Made by a program: the position numbers and the translations under genes. Under the pieces are notes generated by a model that was not told the DNA's origin, searched no databases, and saw nothing but the letters and a program-made list of their open reading frames with translations. DNA of 64,000 nt from Hymenopus coronatus (lineage: Eukaryota; Arthropoda; Insecta; Mantodea; Hymenopodidae): assembly GCA_030762935.1 (NCBI GenBank), contig CM060898.1, positions 94,966,781-95,030,780 of the forward strand, in the 5' to 3' direction. Of the stretch, positions 1-12,420 are shown in pieces (position 1 is the stretch's first letter; the number at the start of each line of letters is the position of its first letter).

Positions 1-160
1 AGCAATACAGGAAACTGCACGAGTAATTCGCAACCATAGAGTTTCAAAAGGGCAGAACGGAGAGCGATATGGTCCACTGTACAGAGAGTCAAACAACGAA
101 TCTGAAATTAGTGTTTGAGGATTGTATGAATATCCTAGATAACAAGTAACGAATTATTTT

Positions 161-1018
161 TTACTTTCTCTGTACGTATATGTACAAAGTGTAGAGAAGG
201 TATTGCACTCCACCCAAAAATTCGATACCGAGATTTCATCGGAAATATATGTTTTAGGATCCCCTGTATCCAAAAAAAGTATTTTCAGAAAAAGGTCCGT
301 GTGTGTGTGTTCGTGTGCCTGTGAGCATAAAAAACTCATAAACAAAAAGTTGGTAAAATACCAAAGTTGGTATTTAAGTTTAGTATCTTCCAGGGGTGCG
401 ACACGAGGATTTTGAGAAAAATCCCCCCAAACTACACTTTACATGGAACTTTTTTCGAAAATTTTGATTTTCTCAAAAAATGACTCTAACGATTTTGATG
501 AAATTTCGTATATTAAAGATATTTAACTAACAAATAAAATGCAAATCTTGAATTTTCTAGGAATAGCCTCTGAAGAACACTTTATTCTGGTTCGATTTAC
601 CGGAATTTTGCATAACTGCTAAACCGTAAAATATGGCCAAAAACTTGTTACACAAAAAACGTAGAGCATCTTAAAACACACAATTTATGTAATATACATT
701 TTTCGTGGAGTTGGTCGTTTTTGAGTTATTCCTTGTTTTTTATTTCAGCTTTAAAAAACAATTTTCTCATACAGGAATTTGTCAACTCCTGTCCATACAT
801 ACAAAGGAACTTCAGTCACATAGCAATCAGCTTTTGACTATTACTTTAGCCTGCGGTACTCCCTTATTTCGCTTCTAATTACAAGAAAGCAAGTAATAAG
901 ACTAGTTCTACTAATGTTTTCTTAATTAGCATGAAGTAAATAGAAGCCTAAACATTTGAATAATAATTTTATGCAGAGAGGTAGAGAAAGTTATGTGAAT
1001 AGACCACGTCAGTTTTTC
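161..1018 (-). repeat. Dispersed 0.9-kb repeat (family R), full-length copy
   Basis: Reference copy of the commonest repeat here. In its own orientation it begins near the TCTGATGTGTTCCATTCACA-type segment (here at 1018) and ends with a palindrome containing GTACATAGTACGTGTAGAGA-type sequence (here near 161-200). It includes a TTCCATGTAAAG block, a G-rich GGGTGGGGGATTTTTC block and a CA/GT stretch. No protein domain found; the short open frames in it recur only because the repeat does. Confidence 0.75.
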
Positions 1019-2159
1019 TGTTCACATCGTTAAAGGAACGACATCAATTACGGCATTTTTAAAAGTTTCATCTCATTAAAAACAAGTGAAATTGTGCATT
1101 ATTGCTGCTGATTCCGTTCGTGAAAGAAGAACGATATTTTTTTATTCGTAAGCATTGCACGAACGCCCAATTGATGTTTGTATGTGTTACAGGTTAGTTA
1201 TGTATACATTTTAAAATAGAATACTGTGACAAAAACTCTTCTTTATTCCTCAAACAAACAACTTTTTATTTCTTTAAGCTGTTTACAAATGAAAATATAT
1301 TTATAGATTAAATAATTTTTTTATTAGATATTTTCGCACATATTCTGCCTATATTTTCCTTTCGACGCTGGATGCAGCGGTTGTTACTACACGCTATAAA
1401 TCTCCCGTCCAAATTGTCTCAACTGCTGCAAGCTGTTCATTCCCAGCTGAAACTGAACTCTCGCCGAGGGTTATTCTCTCCTTTTGTACCTCAGAAGGGA
1501 AGTAAAGCCGCTTGTCCCATGTCGTAGACCGCTTGATTTTTGCTCAGAGGTCCCTCTTTCAGGCTTGAGATTCTTTTACGAGTCGTAAATCTATGAAATG
1601 GGGCCTACGGCTTTACTTTCCTTCCACAGGAAGCAATGCTAAGAATTTTTACGCCCAAAAAAATCCAACCTGAGACCTAGGGTGAATGAAGTTAGTATGG
1701 TAACCATTACACCACGGAGGGCGACATGAGTTGGAGAAGAGAATCGTAAACGGCGGTATTGAAAACACTGCAAATTAACAGTTTGACTGCACAAATGGCT
1801 AAACAATATTCCAACCACAATTAAAACAGACGAAAAATACAAATACTAAAAATAAGCGTAATGACGTTACGGTTTTCTCTTTCTTTAGTCATGTAATACG
1901 TTTAATTTGTGTCCTGAAAACGCAAACATCCGCTAAATAATTGTTCCGTTAATACCTTTCAACAGAATACAAGAGCACACCGCAGAAGCCCTAGGTATCA
2001 ACAGGACCTGTTTGGAGGGCTACAAGACAAAAGTACAACTCTGGGGTGAGGTGCGAGGCATCCATGTTATCAACTCTAGGGACAACATGATATAGAGTCT
2101 CTACCGTCACTAACTTATCAGCTTTCCAGGAAGGTGGAATAAGGCATCGTATCTTTCTA
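1019..2159. other. Unassigned DNA apart from SINE 1490-1725
   Basis: AT-rich stretches on either side of the SINE. A somewhat GC-richer segment at 1990-2110 has no recognisable product. Confidence 0.5.
1490..1725 (-). mobile_element. tRNA-derived SINE, family 1
   Basis: Ends at 1725 with GTCGCCCTCCGTGGTGTAAT on the minus strand; the body with the GGAAGTAAAGCC...GGCTTTACTTTCC stretch matches the copy at 49.8 kb. The tail is cut short. Confidence 0.68.
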
Positions 2160-3680
2160 TTTTTTATTTATTGCAGAAACGTCTGAATACTTCAGAAGCA
2201 TTACAAACGTCAAATCATTACATCAATCTTTACACAATTAAGTTCTATACAAGGAATACAATAAGACAGTATTTCAACATCATTAAATTTAATAGTGTAC
2301 AAGGCCATAAAATTCATTCACATTATACATTTGGGTAATCAGTCAAAAAAAGGTTTTTTTTTTTTTTTTTAGTTGTTCTTGAAGCTTCTGTGCTCAAGAG
2401 ATTTTAAATTTGTGGGTAAAGAGTTCAAACCTTTTTAGACTGATAAAGGAAAGTCTTTTGAGTCCTAGCATAATAGTAATTACTTATCATAGATTATTAT
2501 TACCTCTAGTATTATAAGTATCATGTTCTACAGATCTACTATAAGTTTCTTTTACATAATTCAAACACTGATAAACGAACAGTTTTGGGACAGTTAAAAT
2601 TCTCAGGAACCTAAAACCATTCCTACAGTGACCCCTCGAGAGAAGTCCACACATCAATTTTATCACTTTTTTCTGTATCTTAAAAAAGTTTTATGCTGTA
2701 AGATTGAGAACCCCATATTATTGTACCATAAGACAAAACGACTGTGAATATGTGTAACGTGTACAATTTTAAGTACATCTAAACAGACAACATGCCTTCA
2801 TTTTTTTATCATAAAAATATCTTTACTCAATTTACAAGCTAACTTATCCATATGGCAAACCCAATTTTATTTTGTATTGAAATTAAAACCTAAAAATGTT
2901 AAACCTCCTTTCCCATACAATCTATTGCATTATCATACTTTACCTTAAGGTGCTGAGCTTTATCTATGTTACGACAAAACAAATTTGCATTTCACCAATC
3001 TTCTATCATGCTTGTGATATTTTTAACATCGGTAAGATCACAGAGTCCGGCATCAGACTTAAATTCTCTAACACAGATTGCAAGGTTATCAGCCAATAAG
3101 TAACCTTTTGGCAATAGGCCCAAGATTCTGAGGTAGGTTGATGACATAAATAATGAATAATATAAGGCCTAAAATTGACCCCCTGAGACACACTATATGT
3201 TACAGACAAAAAATTAGATTCACTACTACTAAAAACAACTTTCCGTAATCTATTATTTAAAGGACCTTATTAGTATGTATACGGACTCTTGAAAACCGTA
3301 ATAACTTAATTTGGACAGTAAAATATCATGAGAAACAGTGTCGAAAACTTTAGATAAATCAAAAAATCTAGAATCTGTATTATTTTTATCTTCTAAAGAT
3401 TCTAAGAATGTAGTATAAAAAGATAACGCTGATTGTATAGTTTCAATCCCCATTCTATAACCATATTGAATCTTACTAAACAAATTACTGTTTTCAAACT
3501 AAGAGATAATTTGGTTGTTAAAGAATTTTTCGAATATTTGAGATATTACAGAAATTAAAGAGATTGGACTAAAACTGTTATAGTCAAATTTGCTATCTTT
3601 CTTGTACACTGATACAACCTTCACAATCTCCATTGCTTCAGAGAAAACAGAACTCAATAGTCAAATATTTATAATATTAG
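2160..3680 (-). mobile_element. LINE (CR1/jockey-type) reverse transcriptase remnant, 3' half
   Basis: The minus strand includes FDYNSFSPISLISVISQIFE, then FDLSKVFDTVSHDILLSKLS (motif A, the first Asp pair), YSVSQGVNFRP (decayed PQGSILGP), LGAYCQKVTYWL (decayed), and near 2730-2480 KNFFKIQKKVIKLMCGLLSR and ILTVPKLFVYQCLNYVK, the conserved LINE C-terminal block. Many stops; truncated at the 5' side. Confidence 0.8.
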
Positions 3681-4084
3681 TTAGTAAATTATTTATGCTT
3701 ATTGCGCAAGAAGAGAAAACACGACAATTAAGAAGCTGTTTGTTTATTAAAGGAATGTGATTTATGTGTTTGTTCTTACTCATCATTGTGTAAACTGGTG
3801 CAAAATTTGTGGTTTGACAACAAAGCAAATATATAAATTTCATAAAACCGTTAACGGCGAGGGTATATATAATAAGCGTATGTTGCCAATTTGTAAGGAA
3901 CATTTAAAGAAGTGGTGTGACTCGACAAGTTGCGGTTTAATACTTACCATAAACAATCCTTCAGTTGGTCCGCGAGTGGAAAATGCAATATATTTTTTTA
4001 AAGTTCAGAATTCATATTATCTTGTTATGAAATAAAATAATGTTTTAATTTTACACAATTTACCTTTGTACAATAATGTATAAT

Positions 4085-4665
4085 TTACGATCAGGAAGTT
4101 ATTACTGTTTGTCACATTATTTGATGCAAATGCATGTTTGATTCCAATCATTATTTTGAAAAATGTTCGCAAGAGCATAATAGATATAGTTCTTATTTAG
4201 ATTCTAGTATTAACATTCTCAATAAAAGATGCAACAACTTACAACCAGAAAATGATTGCTGTTGGTGACATTTTTCAATGCAAAAGCATGTTTGAAGTCA
4301 GTTAGTGATGAATAAGTACTGCAATTTCGTAAAAACATAACAGATTTAGATTGCAGTACTAAGATTCTTAATACAAGATTGTAAAATTTGCGTTCAGGCA
4401 AATATTACCCTTTGTGACATTTCTGAATACAAATGCATGTTTGATACCAGTTAGTGATTTTAAAAGAGTATTGCATTTTCGTAGGAATATAGAGGATTAA
4501 GATTTTAGCATTGCGATTCTTAGTACAAGAATGTAAAAATTTCGATCCGTAAAGTATTGCGGTTGGTGACATTTTTCGGTGTAAATAAAAATTTGATGAC
4601 AATTAGTCATGTTGAATAAATCCTGTGATTTCGTAAGAACACACCAGCAATTTAGATTGCAGTAT
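4085..4665. repeat. Tandem array, about 150 bp x 4
   Basis: Four imperfect units. A GTGACATTT-type anchor lies at 4111, 4265, 4414 and 4566, so the periods are 154, 149 and 152. Each unit repeats ATGCATGTTTGAT...AGTTAGTGAT and TTCTTAATACAAGATTGTAA-type segments. It ends in TA and CA microsatellites (4672-4712). Confidence 0.75.
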
Positions 4666-4827
4666 TTTATATTTATATATATATATATATATAAAAACAC
4701 ACAAACACACACATTGGTAATGTGAAAGGTATTTAAATATTTTCTATTAGTAGTTGTAGTTTTTATACTTGTAAAATTATGATATAAGTTAAATAAATTA
4801 TAAGAATTTGGGATATGGACTATGACC

Positions 4828-5160
4828 TTAGAAATTACTGCTGCTTTGATTGGGTGCCGCTGGCTTGAGAGGTGATTGTTCACTTTCGATTGAAATTTGC
4901 GGTCGTGCAGATAGTGTAACTATTAGTTTGATTAGTGAGTCGTGTATATTAAGAGTTTTGAGTTTCTTTAGTAGATCAACGTGCCATACTCCGTCAAATA
5001 CTCGTTTGACATTGAGCAAAAGTGCGCCTGTAGGTTTATTTATATTGAAACCGTACGTAATGGTTTCAATAGCTCTAATTAATTGTAGGGCAATTGACTG
5101 TTTTTGCTTGAAAACCAAACTGCTCCTGAATTAAAATCTTCATATCAAACTGACACTCTT
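4828..5160 (-). mobile_element. Jockey-clade LINE RT fragment
   Basis: Minus-strand open frame of 96 residues with KQKQSIALQLIRAIETI and TGALLLNVKRVFDGVWH (decayed LLLDVEKAFDRVWH, motif A; the first Asp is Asn). No other RT motifs remain. Confidence 0.72.
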
Positions 5161-5188
5161 AAACACACACACGCACACACACACACAC

Positions 5189-5258
<70 letters not shown>
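5161..5258. repeat. CA/TA microsatellite
   Basis: Long CA run interrupted by a short TA stretch and single CG/AT variants. Confidence 0.95.
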
Positions 5259-5259
<1 letters not shown>

Positions 5260-5261
<2 letters not shown>

Positions 5262-5616
5262 TTTCTCTATCTAACTCATTCACACTGTACCATTCATGCA
5301 AACATTTTCCTTATCATTAATAAGTATTATTTATATATTTAATAATTTTTTTTTAAAATATATTACTTTATTATTTCTTTTGAATTCCCCAAATTAATTC
5401 TAACATTATACCCATTTATAACTACAATCGTTGCTTTTAAAATAATCATTCATCATTTTATCTTATTAAAATTACAATACTGATTCTTTCATACATTACT
5501 AATTTAAATATATACCAACTAATACATCTAATTATTCATCTATTTATTTATATACTATATATTTAATATTTATAAACTTTATTTGTAAATACTTTATACA
5601 TAATTTATATGTTATA
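5260..5616. other. Very AT-rich unassigned stretch
   Basis: Almost pure A/T with scattered TTTATTAATATT-like words; nothing identified. The mariner inserted at its right edge. Confidence 0.6.
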
Positions 5617-5618
5617 TA

Positions 5619-7052
5619 CGAGGGTAGAGACAAAAGTCATGAAACTATTTATTTTCTTGAAGATACCAGTCCGGTTGGAAAATGTGACATATACAGACGA
5701 AAGGACAAGGTGTTAACTACATGTGTGGACAATGAATATTACTGAATGTCGTAACGTACTAATTTATTACGATAGTATAGAGGGCAATATAGCCTTTACG
5801 GTGCAAAAGAGTGACAACACAGTACTCATACCGTCGACATAGCAACTGGTACTGTTACTACACGCTGCCAACGATGTGGGAGACGCTGAATAAAAATTAC
5901 GGCCGCATTATTTGCCGCACTATGTGTGAATCGGGTCATCTGTTCGCGCACAGCATTAGCAATGTCCTCTCGTGTTGCAAACCACCTACCATGTAGTGGT
6001 TCCTTAATTTTCGGAATGAGATCAAAGTCACAGGACGAAATGTCGGGAGAGTACGGTGGGTGTTCCAATCTTCCAATCCCCAACGTTACAATAGCTGCAC
6101 TACACACTCTGCTTTATGTGATTTTGCATTGTCGTGCAGGATTATTGCTCTGTCCACAAGACCGGACGTTTCTCCCGAACGCCACGTCGTACTTGTCGCA
6201 CTAGAAAATCCCTGTAGTACTGTGCGGTCACTGTTCTGCCATGTGGAACAAAGTGGCAAACAATGACACACCTGACGTCATACGCGACGATCACCATCAA
6301 TTTGACCGGGGAAGGATTCTGACGGAATTTCTGTCTCCTTGGTGATCCAGCATGTCGCCACTCCGCGGACTGACAATTCAGTTCTGGTTCGTAAGCCCTG
6401 ACCCAAAATTCATCGATGGCGATTATTCGTGACAAGAATTGGTCGCCATCCTGTTACCAGCGCGCAAGGTAGTCGGAGCATATTGCATAGCTCAGCCACC
6501 TTTGATCTTCCTTCACCGCTATGAGTATTTGCAGCTCATTACACAATGCCCTAGGGACGGTGCGTTTCTCGATGCCACTTGCCCTCTCTAACTCCAGTAG
6601 CGTCCATCGTTTGTGTTCATCCAGTAGCTGCTCGATGACGGCATGTCCAAGTCGGTCAGTGACAGGTCATCCCGAACGTTGGTCATCCCTGGTTGGCACA
6701 CGTTTTTGCTGAAACTTTTCTACCCGCTCTGCTACTGTACGGTATGGTAGGGGGTTATTCCCAAGAGCTTCCACTAATTCACTGTGATATTCCATCGCAT
6801 TTCTCCCTCGTAGAACGGCTAGTTTAATGTAAGCGCGCTGCACAACATAGGTTACTTCCATCTCGCACAACACTCACCTAACTGACTGATTTCACAGCTC
6901 TCGCTGCGCTACTACCAGCTATCACAGAGCCATCTGTTGTTCTGCATACACACTATAGCTGTAGAACTACCACACTACACATATACGTTTGTGATCCGTT
7001 CACACATCCACAAGAAAAAAACAAGTTGCCACGACTTTTGCCCCAACCCCCG
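5619..7052 (-). mobile_element. Near-complete mariner (Tc1/mariner, DD34D), transposase broken
   Basis: 1434 bp, flanked by TA (5617-5618 and 7053-7054). Inverted ends are CGAGGGTAGAGACAAAAGTC at 5619 and, on the other strand, CGGGGGTTGGGGCAAAAGTC ending at 7052. On the minus strand the transposase begins near 6861 (MEVTYVVQRAYIKLAVLRG) with the helix-turn-helix region, then the catalytic IIAIDEFW, IILHDNAKSHK and PPYSPDISSCDFDL blocks. There are 34 residues between the second and third Asp, allowing for the frameshift. It ends near 5826 with the RLPHRWQRVVTV tail. Several stops and frameshifts split it into at least four frames, so it is inactive. Confidence 0.9.
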
Positions 7053-7299
7053 TAATAATTTCTTTAATGTAAACATTCCTTCATTCCAAATAAACCAAGC
7101 ATGTACTGGTATCAGAAAACTACTGATAGCCAGTTATTATAAATGAATTAACTAATTCAATTCCAAATTATTGTGTCATTTCCTCACTATCATCCTCCTC
7201 TTCTCCCGGCACCGTCAATTCCCCCACCATCTTCTCGTTGGAAGTCGTATCCTCTCCTTCTAGGTCGCTGCTCCTGCCGCTCTCCTCTCCTGCTGCTCT

Positions 7300-7349
7300 T
7301 CTTTCTCTTTTTCTTCTCCTCGCTCGCTCGCGCTCTCTCTCTCTTTCTT

Positions 7350-7382
<33 letters not shown>

Positions 7383-7390
7383 ACCTGCAA
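7300..7390. repeat. CT-rich and TCTA microsatellite
   Basis: Runs of CT and TTCTC followed by CTAT repeats. Confidence 0.9.
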
Positions 7391-7399
7391 ATCTATTTC

Positions 7400-7950
7400 C
7401 AAGTTCTTCTATCGTTTTCTCTCTTTGTGTTAATGTCCTAATTCTCTCTGATTTTCGTATGTCAGTGATATTTGTGTCTTGGTTGTTAATGTTGTTGCCG
7501 TTATTTCTCGGAATGTTCTCCTCCCTCAATATTATGCTGACTTCATTGGCCAGTTTGTGAAGGTGTGTGTATAATTTCTTGTATCGTATAATATTATGTA
7601 TATAATTGCCTCTTAGTTTATTTCTCATCTGATCAAACGTGAAACAAATTTTCTGCATTCAAATAGCACATGATTGAAGTGTCCTGCTTATTGCATATAA
7701 TGCAATTATCGTTATTGAGTTTATTGATTTTGAGCCAATATGTTTTTTTCGGACCATGCCTGGTTAAATAGTGAATTATGCCCTTTGTGGGCCGCACATT
7801 CTTTAGTTTTAACCTTTCTTTCATATTGCCAAAAATCTAATAAGTTCTTCGTCCCACTGCAGTTGTTTCCCATTCATTTTGCCATTGTTGGATTAAAGAT
7901 AAAATTTTCCCTGTGTTAGCACAATTCTTTTCAATGATTTCAAGAACTTC

Positions 7951-8009
<59 letters not shown>

Positions 8010-8600
8010 CATCATCATCATCATTATTGTTTTTTTTGTTGTTATTGTTATTATTCTTTAGCCAGTATATGACTTCCCTTAAGTTAGCAATTAAGTTTAT
8101 AGGCCAGATTCCAGTCGTTACAAATAGTGCTAATGTTGTACTTAACGCTCCGGCAAATCTTAGCAAAACCTTTCTTTGACTTCTTCTTAACAGGATTTTA
8201 ATTTGAATGTTGCTCATTCTTGTTGCACATACCCAGGCGCCAGAAGTTATTATTGCATTAAAGAATGTTGTATGATACTTTATGATTGTGAGGAGAAATT
8301 TTGCATTAACCAATAAGAAACAAATGAATAATGAATACATTCTTATTGTAGTTACTGGGTTATTGTGAATCCAAATTAATGCTGCCTGGCTTCTCGATCT
8401 CGTTCTCGTTCTAGTTACCGATAATCTGGTGTATTGTGAATCGGCATTTATTTTGTAGTTTTCGTCAGCATTCGGCGTTTGATTCAGAAGTACTTGCCAA
8501 GTTTCAACACAATTACTGCTCCTTTTGCCAACCAATAAATTTTCAGAAATATGTAAAAGAACCTGCTATTTATAGTGCTATTTCTAGAACAAAAAATACT
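7400..8600 (-). mobile_element. R1-clade LINE, 3' part of ORF2
   Basis: The minus strand gives AIITSGAWVCATRMSN, RSQRKVLLRFAGALSTT, GIWPINLIANLREVIYWLK, then QQWQNEWETTAVGRRTY and MKERLKLKNVRPTKGIIHYL, TRHGPKKTYW. This is the order seen after the RT in R1/LOA-type elements, ending in the zinc-binding region (CIICNKQDTSIMCYLN, degraded). An ATT microsatellite (7952-8027) has expanded inside, turning part of the frame into poly-Asn. Confidence 0.72.
7952..8027. repeat. ATT microsatellite inside a LINE remnant
   Basis: About 20 ATT units then four ATC units; makes poly-Asn/Asp in the minus-strand LINE frame. Confidence 0.95.
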
Positions 8601-8789
8601 TTCCCATGCGAGTAAGATTATACGCTAACATACAGAAAAATACTGTAACCTAACATACTACAAGAGGAATTGTTTACCATATTGTTTAATGACTCCCTAG
8701 GAACGAGAGAGATTGTTAAACTTTCCAAATCGAGATGTATGTACCACATATAGTGGGAGTAAGCACTATAGCCAACGAGAATAATAAAA

Positions 8790-9690
8790 GGTCTAAATGT
8801 TCCTTTCACATGGCTTTCTCAACCTGTTCTGCAAACAAATTACAAATTCCTAAAATAAAAAAAAATCATTTATATGCATCATGCTAATCGAGATAAACAT
8901 TGTCAGTAAGTGTCGTATTACTTGTTTCCTTATAAGCAGAAGGGAAATAAAGGAATACGTTGGATTAAGCAAAAGTTAAATCTTTTAAAAGCTGTCGCTA
9001 TGTGAACAATTGGAGTTCGGTTCGCTTTGCATTGCCAGCAGTAAAAACAAAAGAGAGGTGAAACGAAATGTGACACGTTTAAGAAAAGTTAATAGTTTAA
9101 AATTGAAACAAATAGGAAAGAATATCTTGGAAACAGTGAACTCTACAACAAAAATATATGTAGCACAAATTGTGTGTTTTTAACGAGGTTCACATTTCTT
9201 TATTTTCCCCCCTTTTTTCAATAGATTTTTGTCTATTTCTTACAGTTTATCAGTCATGTAAAATGCATCTAAAATGAAGAGGTCTTCAAAAGTTATTCCT
9301 GGAAAGTTCAAGACGTACATTTTATTCGGGATGTAAATAGATTTAATATCTGGTATTTTAATCAAAATCCTTTTCAAAAATTTTTCCATGTAAAGAGTAG
9401 TTTGGGGTGGGGGATTTTCTTGTAAATCTTCGTGTCGTATCCTTGGAAGGTATTAAACTTAAATACCAAGTTTGGTATTTAACAGTCTTTTAGCTTTTAA
9501 GCTATGCTATTCACAGACACACTCACGCATACGCGCTGTCCACATACACACACGTGAAGGCGGACCTTTTTCTAAGAATTTGTTTTTTGTACTCGGGGAA
9601 CTTAAAACATATATTTCCGGCGAAATCTCGACTTCAATTTTAGTGTATTCTCTATACACTATTTACATAGTACGTGTAGAGCAAGCAATA
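8790..9690 (+). repeat. Dispersed repeat family R, near full length
   Basis: Starts TGTTCCTTTCACATGGCTTT, carries the GGGTGGGGGATTTTCTTGT block at about 9408, and ends at the palindromic TTTACATAGTACGTGTAGAG segment. Confidence 0.72.
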
Positions 9691-10637
9691 CACTATATTC
9701 ACTATAAAATCCGGGCAGAAATTGCCAAAATTACAAAACTTTCTCCACAAAAATACTAATATAAAAAGTATTCATTTTATTTTGTAACGCAGTCAAAATT
9801 TGGTCTGCGAGGGAATGACAATTTGTGAATATACTTGCTTAATTTGTTAATATTAATATAGTTTTCTCTTCTGCTATTACAAACATAGAAGGCAATTTTA
9901 CATTATAAAATAATGAAATAAAAGTGTAATAAAACTATTCAAAAATATAGCTTTTTATGGCAGTTCTGAGGAGTTATAAATCTCATATCCTCATCGTGAA
10001 GAGCTTTTTGCTGAGATTGCTAGTTATCTGTGCTGTGACTCTTTGTAATTAATTTTATTGCAAGTAGCTAGCATCCTTACAGTCAAAGATAATAACAATT
10101 TACAACGTTTTAAGCCTTGGAGGCAATTAAATCTAAAGGAAAATATATAATGTATTCAGAAACCTACAGTGCGTTAATATCTTTTCAAAATCTCTCATCA
10201 ATAATCTGTTATTCAAAGAAATTAAAAGCAGATACAGTGAAATTACTTAAAGGTACACAGAAAGCTTTAATATGGAATGCTATCTCACCTAGGAACAGAG
10301 GACAATGAAAAAGCATATAGTAAACCACATAATTGCAACTACAGGATTAAGAACCAAATTCTTGAAGCTGCATAAGATGAACGGATTAATGTATTATTAT
10401 TATCATTATTTACATTTTTAAAATAATTTAAATAAACTAATTTATTGTAAACATTTGTAAAACATATTAACATGTTTGAAAGATTGTAACAATGATAATG
10501 CATGTTGTTGCTACAAAACCTGTAATGTCAGACGTCAGTAAATAAAGCAATGCTTAAAAAACAAACAATAAGAATTAAATATAGATTTACAAAGATTACT
10601 TGCATGTAGTCTTCAAACATTCTTCAGTGCATTAATA
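9691..10637. other. Unassigned AT-rich DNA
   Basis: No repeat family or coding signal recognised; only a 63-codon open frame at 10117-10308 without known similarity. Confidence 0.5.
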
Positions 10638-10770
10638 TAGCAGCTGCTACTCCTATATCTGTATCAGTTCATTGTTCAACTTTGGTTACAGCAGGGGTTT
10701 ATTTGTTAATTCAGTTTAGTAAAGTTTTTCCTAGATGATTATTAAAATTTTTATTATTGAAATTTTAATA
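10638..10770 (+). pseudogene. NUMT: nuclear copy of mitochondrial ND5 fragment
   Basis: From 10640 the + strand reads AAATPISVSVHCSTLVTAG then VYLLIQFSKVFP, the highly conserved proton-channel segment of NADH dehydrogenase subunit 5 (usual wording PTPVS.LVHSSTLVTAGVYLLIRF). The next codons AGA TGA would be Ser-Trp in the invertebrate mitochondrial code, followed by LLKFLLL, so the frame runs on only with that code. No mitochondrial sequence was recognised on either side, so it is a short, old nuclear insertion. Confidence 0.78.
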
Positions 10771-11199
10771 TTTATCTACATGGTTTAAAAATGTTATTAT
10801 TGCAGTGTATACATGATCATTCTGAGTTGAAGGTAATCGAGCTACCAAAAAATTTTAAGCTATATTACACAGAAGAGCATTCCTGAACCCACTATCAGAT
10901 CCTGGAAATGCTCTACCCTTATTGGAGGAACCTTAAAATTACCTAGGCCCCTAGGCGAGCGTTGGTAAATGAGCCAACTAAAACAACAACAACAACAACA
11001 CTTGTTAAAGTGTCACAAATAATCCACTTTGACAATAACAAAATCAATTACAACTTTATCGGTGGACGATTGCTTGATATATATCCAAAGAAAGAGTGAG
11101 TTACAAGTGTATAATACTCCAAATTAATTTAGAAAGCACAGGTAAGTTTACCATGGTTTGATTAAATCAATCAAATATGCATTTACAAAAGTAGAGTAA

Positions 11200-12420
11200 G
11201 GAGTGTTGTGGGCCCTAAAGTTCCAGGGAGTTTTAGCATATATTTCTTGCCAAAAGTTAGACGGCCTCGGCATCAACTATCAGTGCAAAGGGGCATCTTC
11301 CCGAAAACGTTTATCTTGCTGTTGAAGTACATGCAAGGTAGCGTTTTCGGCAAGACTAGAGATCCCCCTCCCAATCATAGGCCCATATCCCTCTTGACAG
11401 CATTTTCTAAAGTAATGGAGAAATCTGGGCATAATCGGATTTTAAAATACATGGAATTCAACAACATTCTCACCATCCCAGTTTGGATTTAGGAAAAAAG
11501 TGACAAGAAAACTCTACGTGTTCAATTCTGAGGCATTAACAGTCTTGGATTAAAGGAACTACCATTTGGAATATTTTCTGACTTAGTTAAGGCATTTCAC
11601 AGCATAGATCACATCCTACTACAAAAGTTATAATTGAATGGCTTCAATGAGATCTCTATAAGTTGGTTTAGATCTTAATTTAAAAAATATAATCCAGAAA
11701 ACTAGGGTCCATGATTGTGTTTCTGAACCACAAGTTATTACTAAAGGTGCCTCACAAGTTCTGTATTTGACACTCTGTTTTCAATATTTCTAAATGACTT
11801 GCCATATAATCATAACCATAGAGAGTCAATGTGGTGCTCTTTGCAGATGATGTTAGTGTACTTATATTAGTAAAATTGCATCAGAATTAACAGGTCCAGT
11901 CAATACTTTCATTCCCTTTTGCATTATGGAATAATCTTATGAGGTAATTCAGCACACAGCAATAAATTGTTTATACTACAAAATTATCAGTGCCATTGGG
12001 CCCTATCATTCATGTAGGCCTTTATTTAAAACTAGAGCTTGCAAATGCATATATTCTCTCTTGAGCTGTGTTGCAGATAATTACAGTAATTTCGCAACAA
12101 GGCTTGGTGTATGTGAACATAAAACAAGGCATGCAGGTGATTTGCATAGACCAGTAAACAGCTTAAAACTGTCCCAAGAAGGGTATTATCATACTGTAAA
12201 ACAAATTTAAAATAAACTCCCTTGTTACCTAGAATTAGAAATCTTCCTGAAATCAAGAATCCTAGCAACACACTTATGTTTTTGCATAATTTTAATAATG
12301 TAAATTCTCTAGAAGTTTCCTATTTTAATTTTCTCTTGACACAATGGATATTATTTTGGGGCATACATGTGAAAATATATAACCTTTTAACGTGCCAATA
12401 TAATGCTCACTTATGACATT
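11200..12420 (+). mobile_element. LINE reverse transcriptase remnant
   Basis: Plus-strand frames read NHRPISLLTAFSKVMEKSGH, NRILKYMEFNNILT, LPFGIFSDLVKAFHSIDHIL (motif A), the decayed VPQGSVLGP region, LFADDVSVLI (motif C, the AD-D catalytic pair), and a C-terminal tail to about 12400. Frameshifts throughout. Confidence 0.8.

Noticed and set aside
7837..8535. 232-residue open frame with poly-Asn
   Set aside because: Not a host gene: it is the R1-type LINE ORF2 with an expanded ATT microsatellite.
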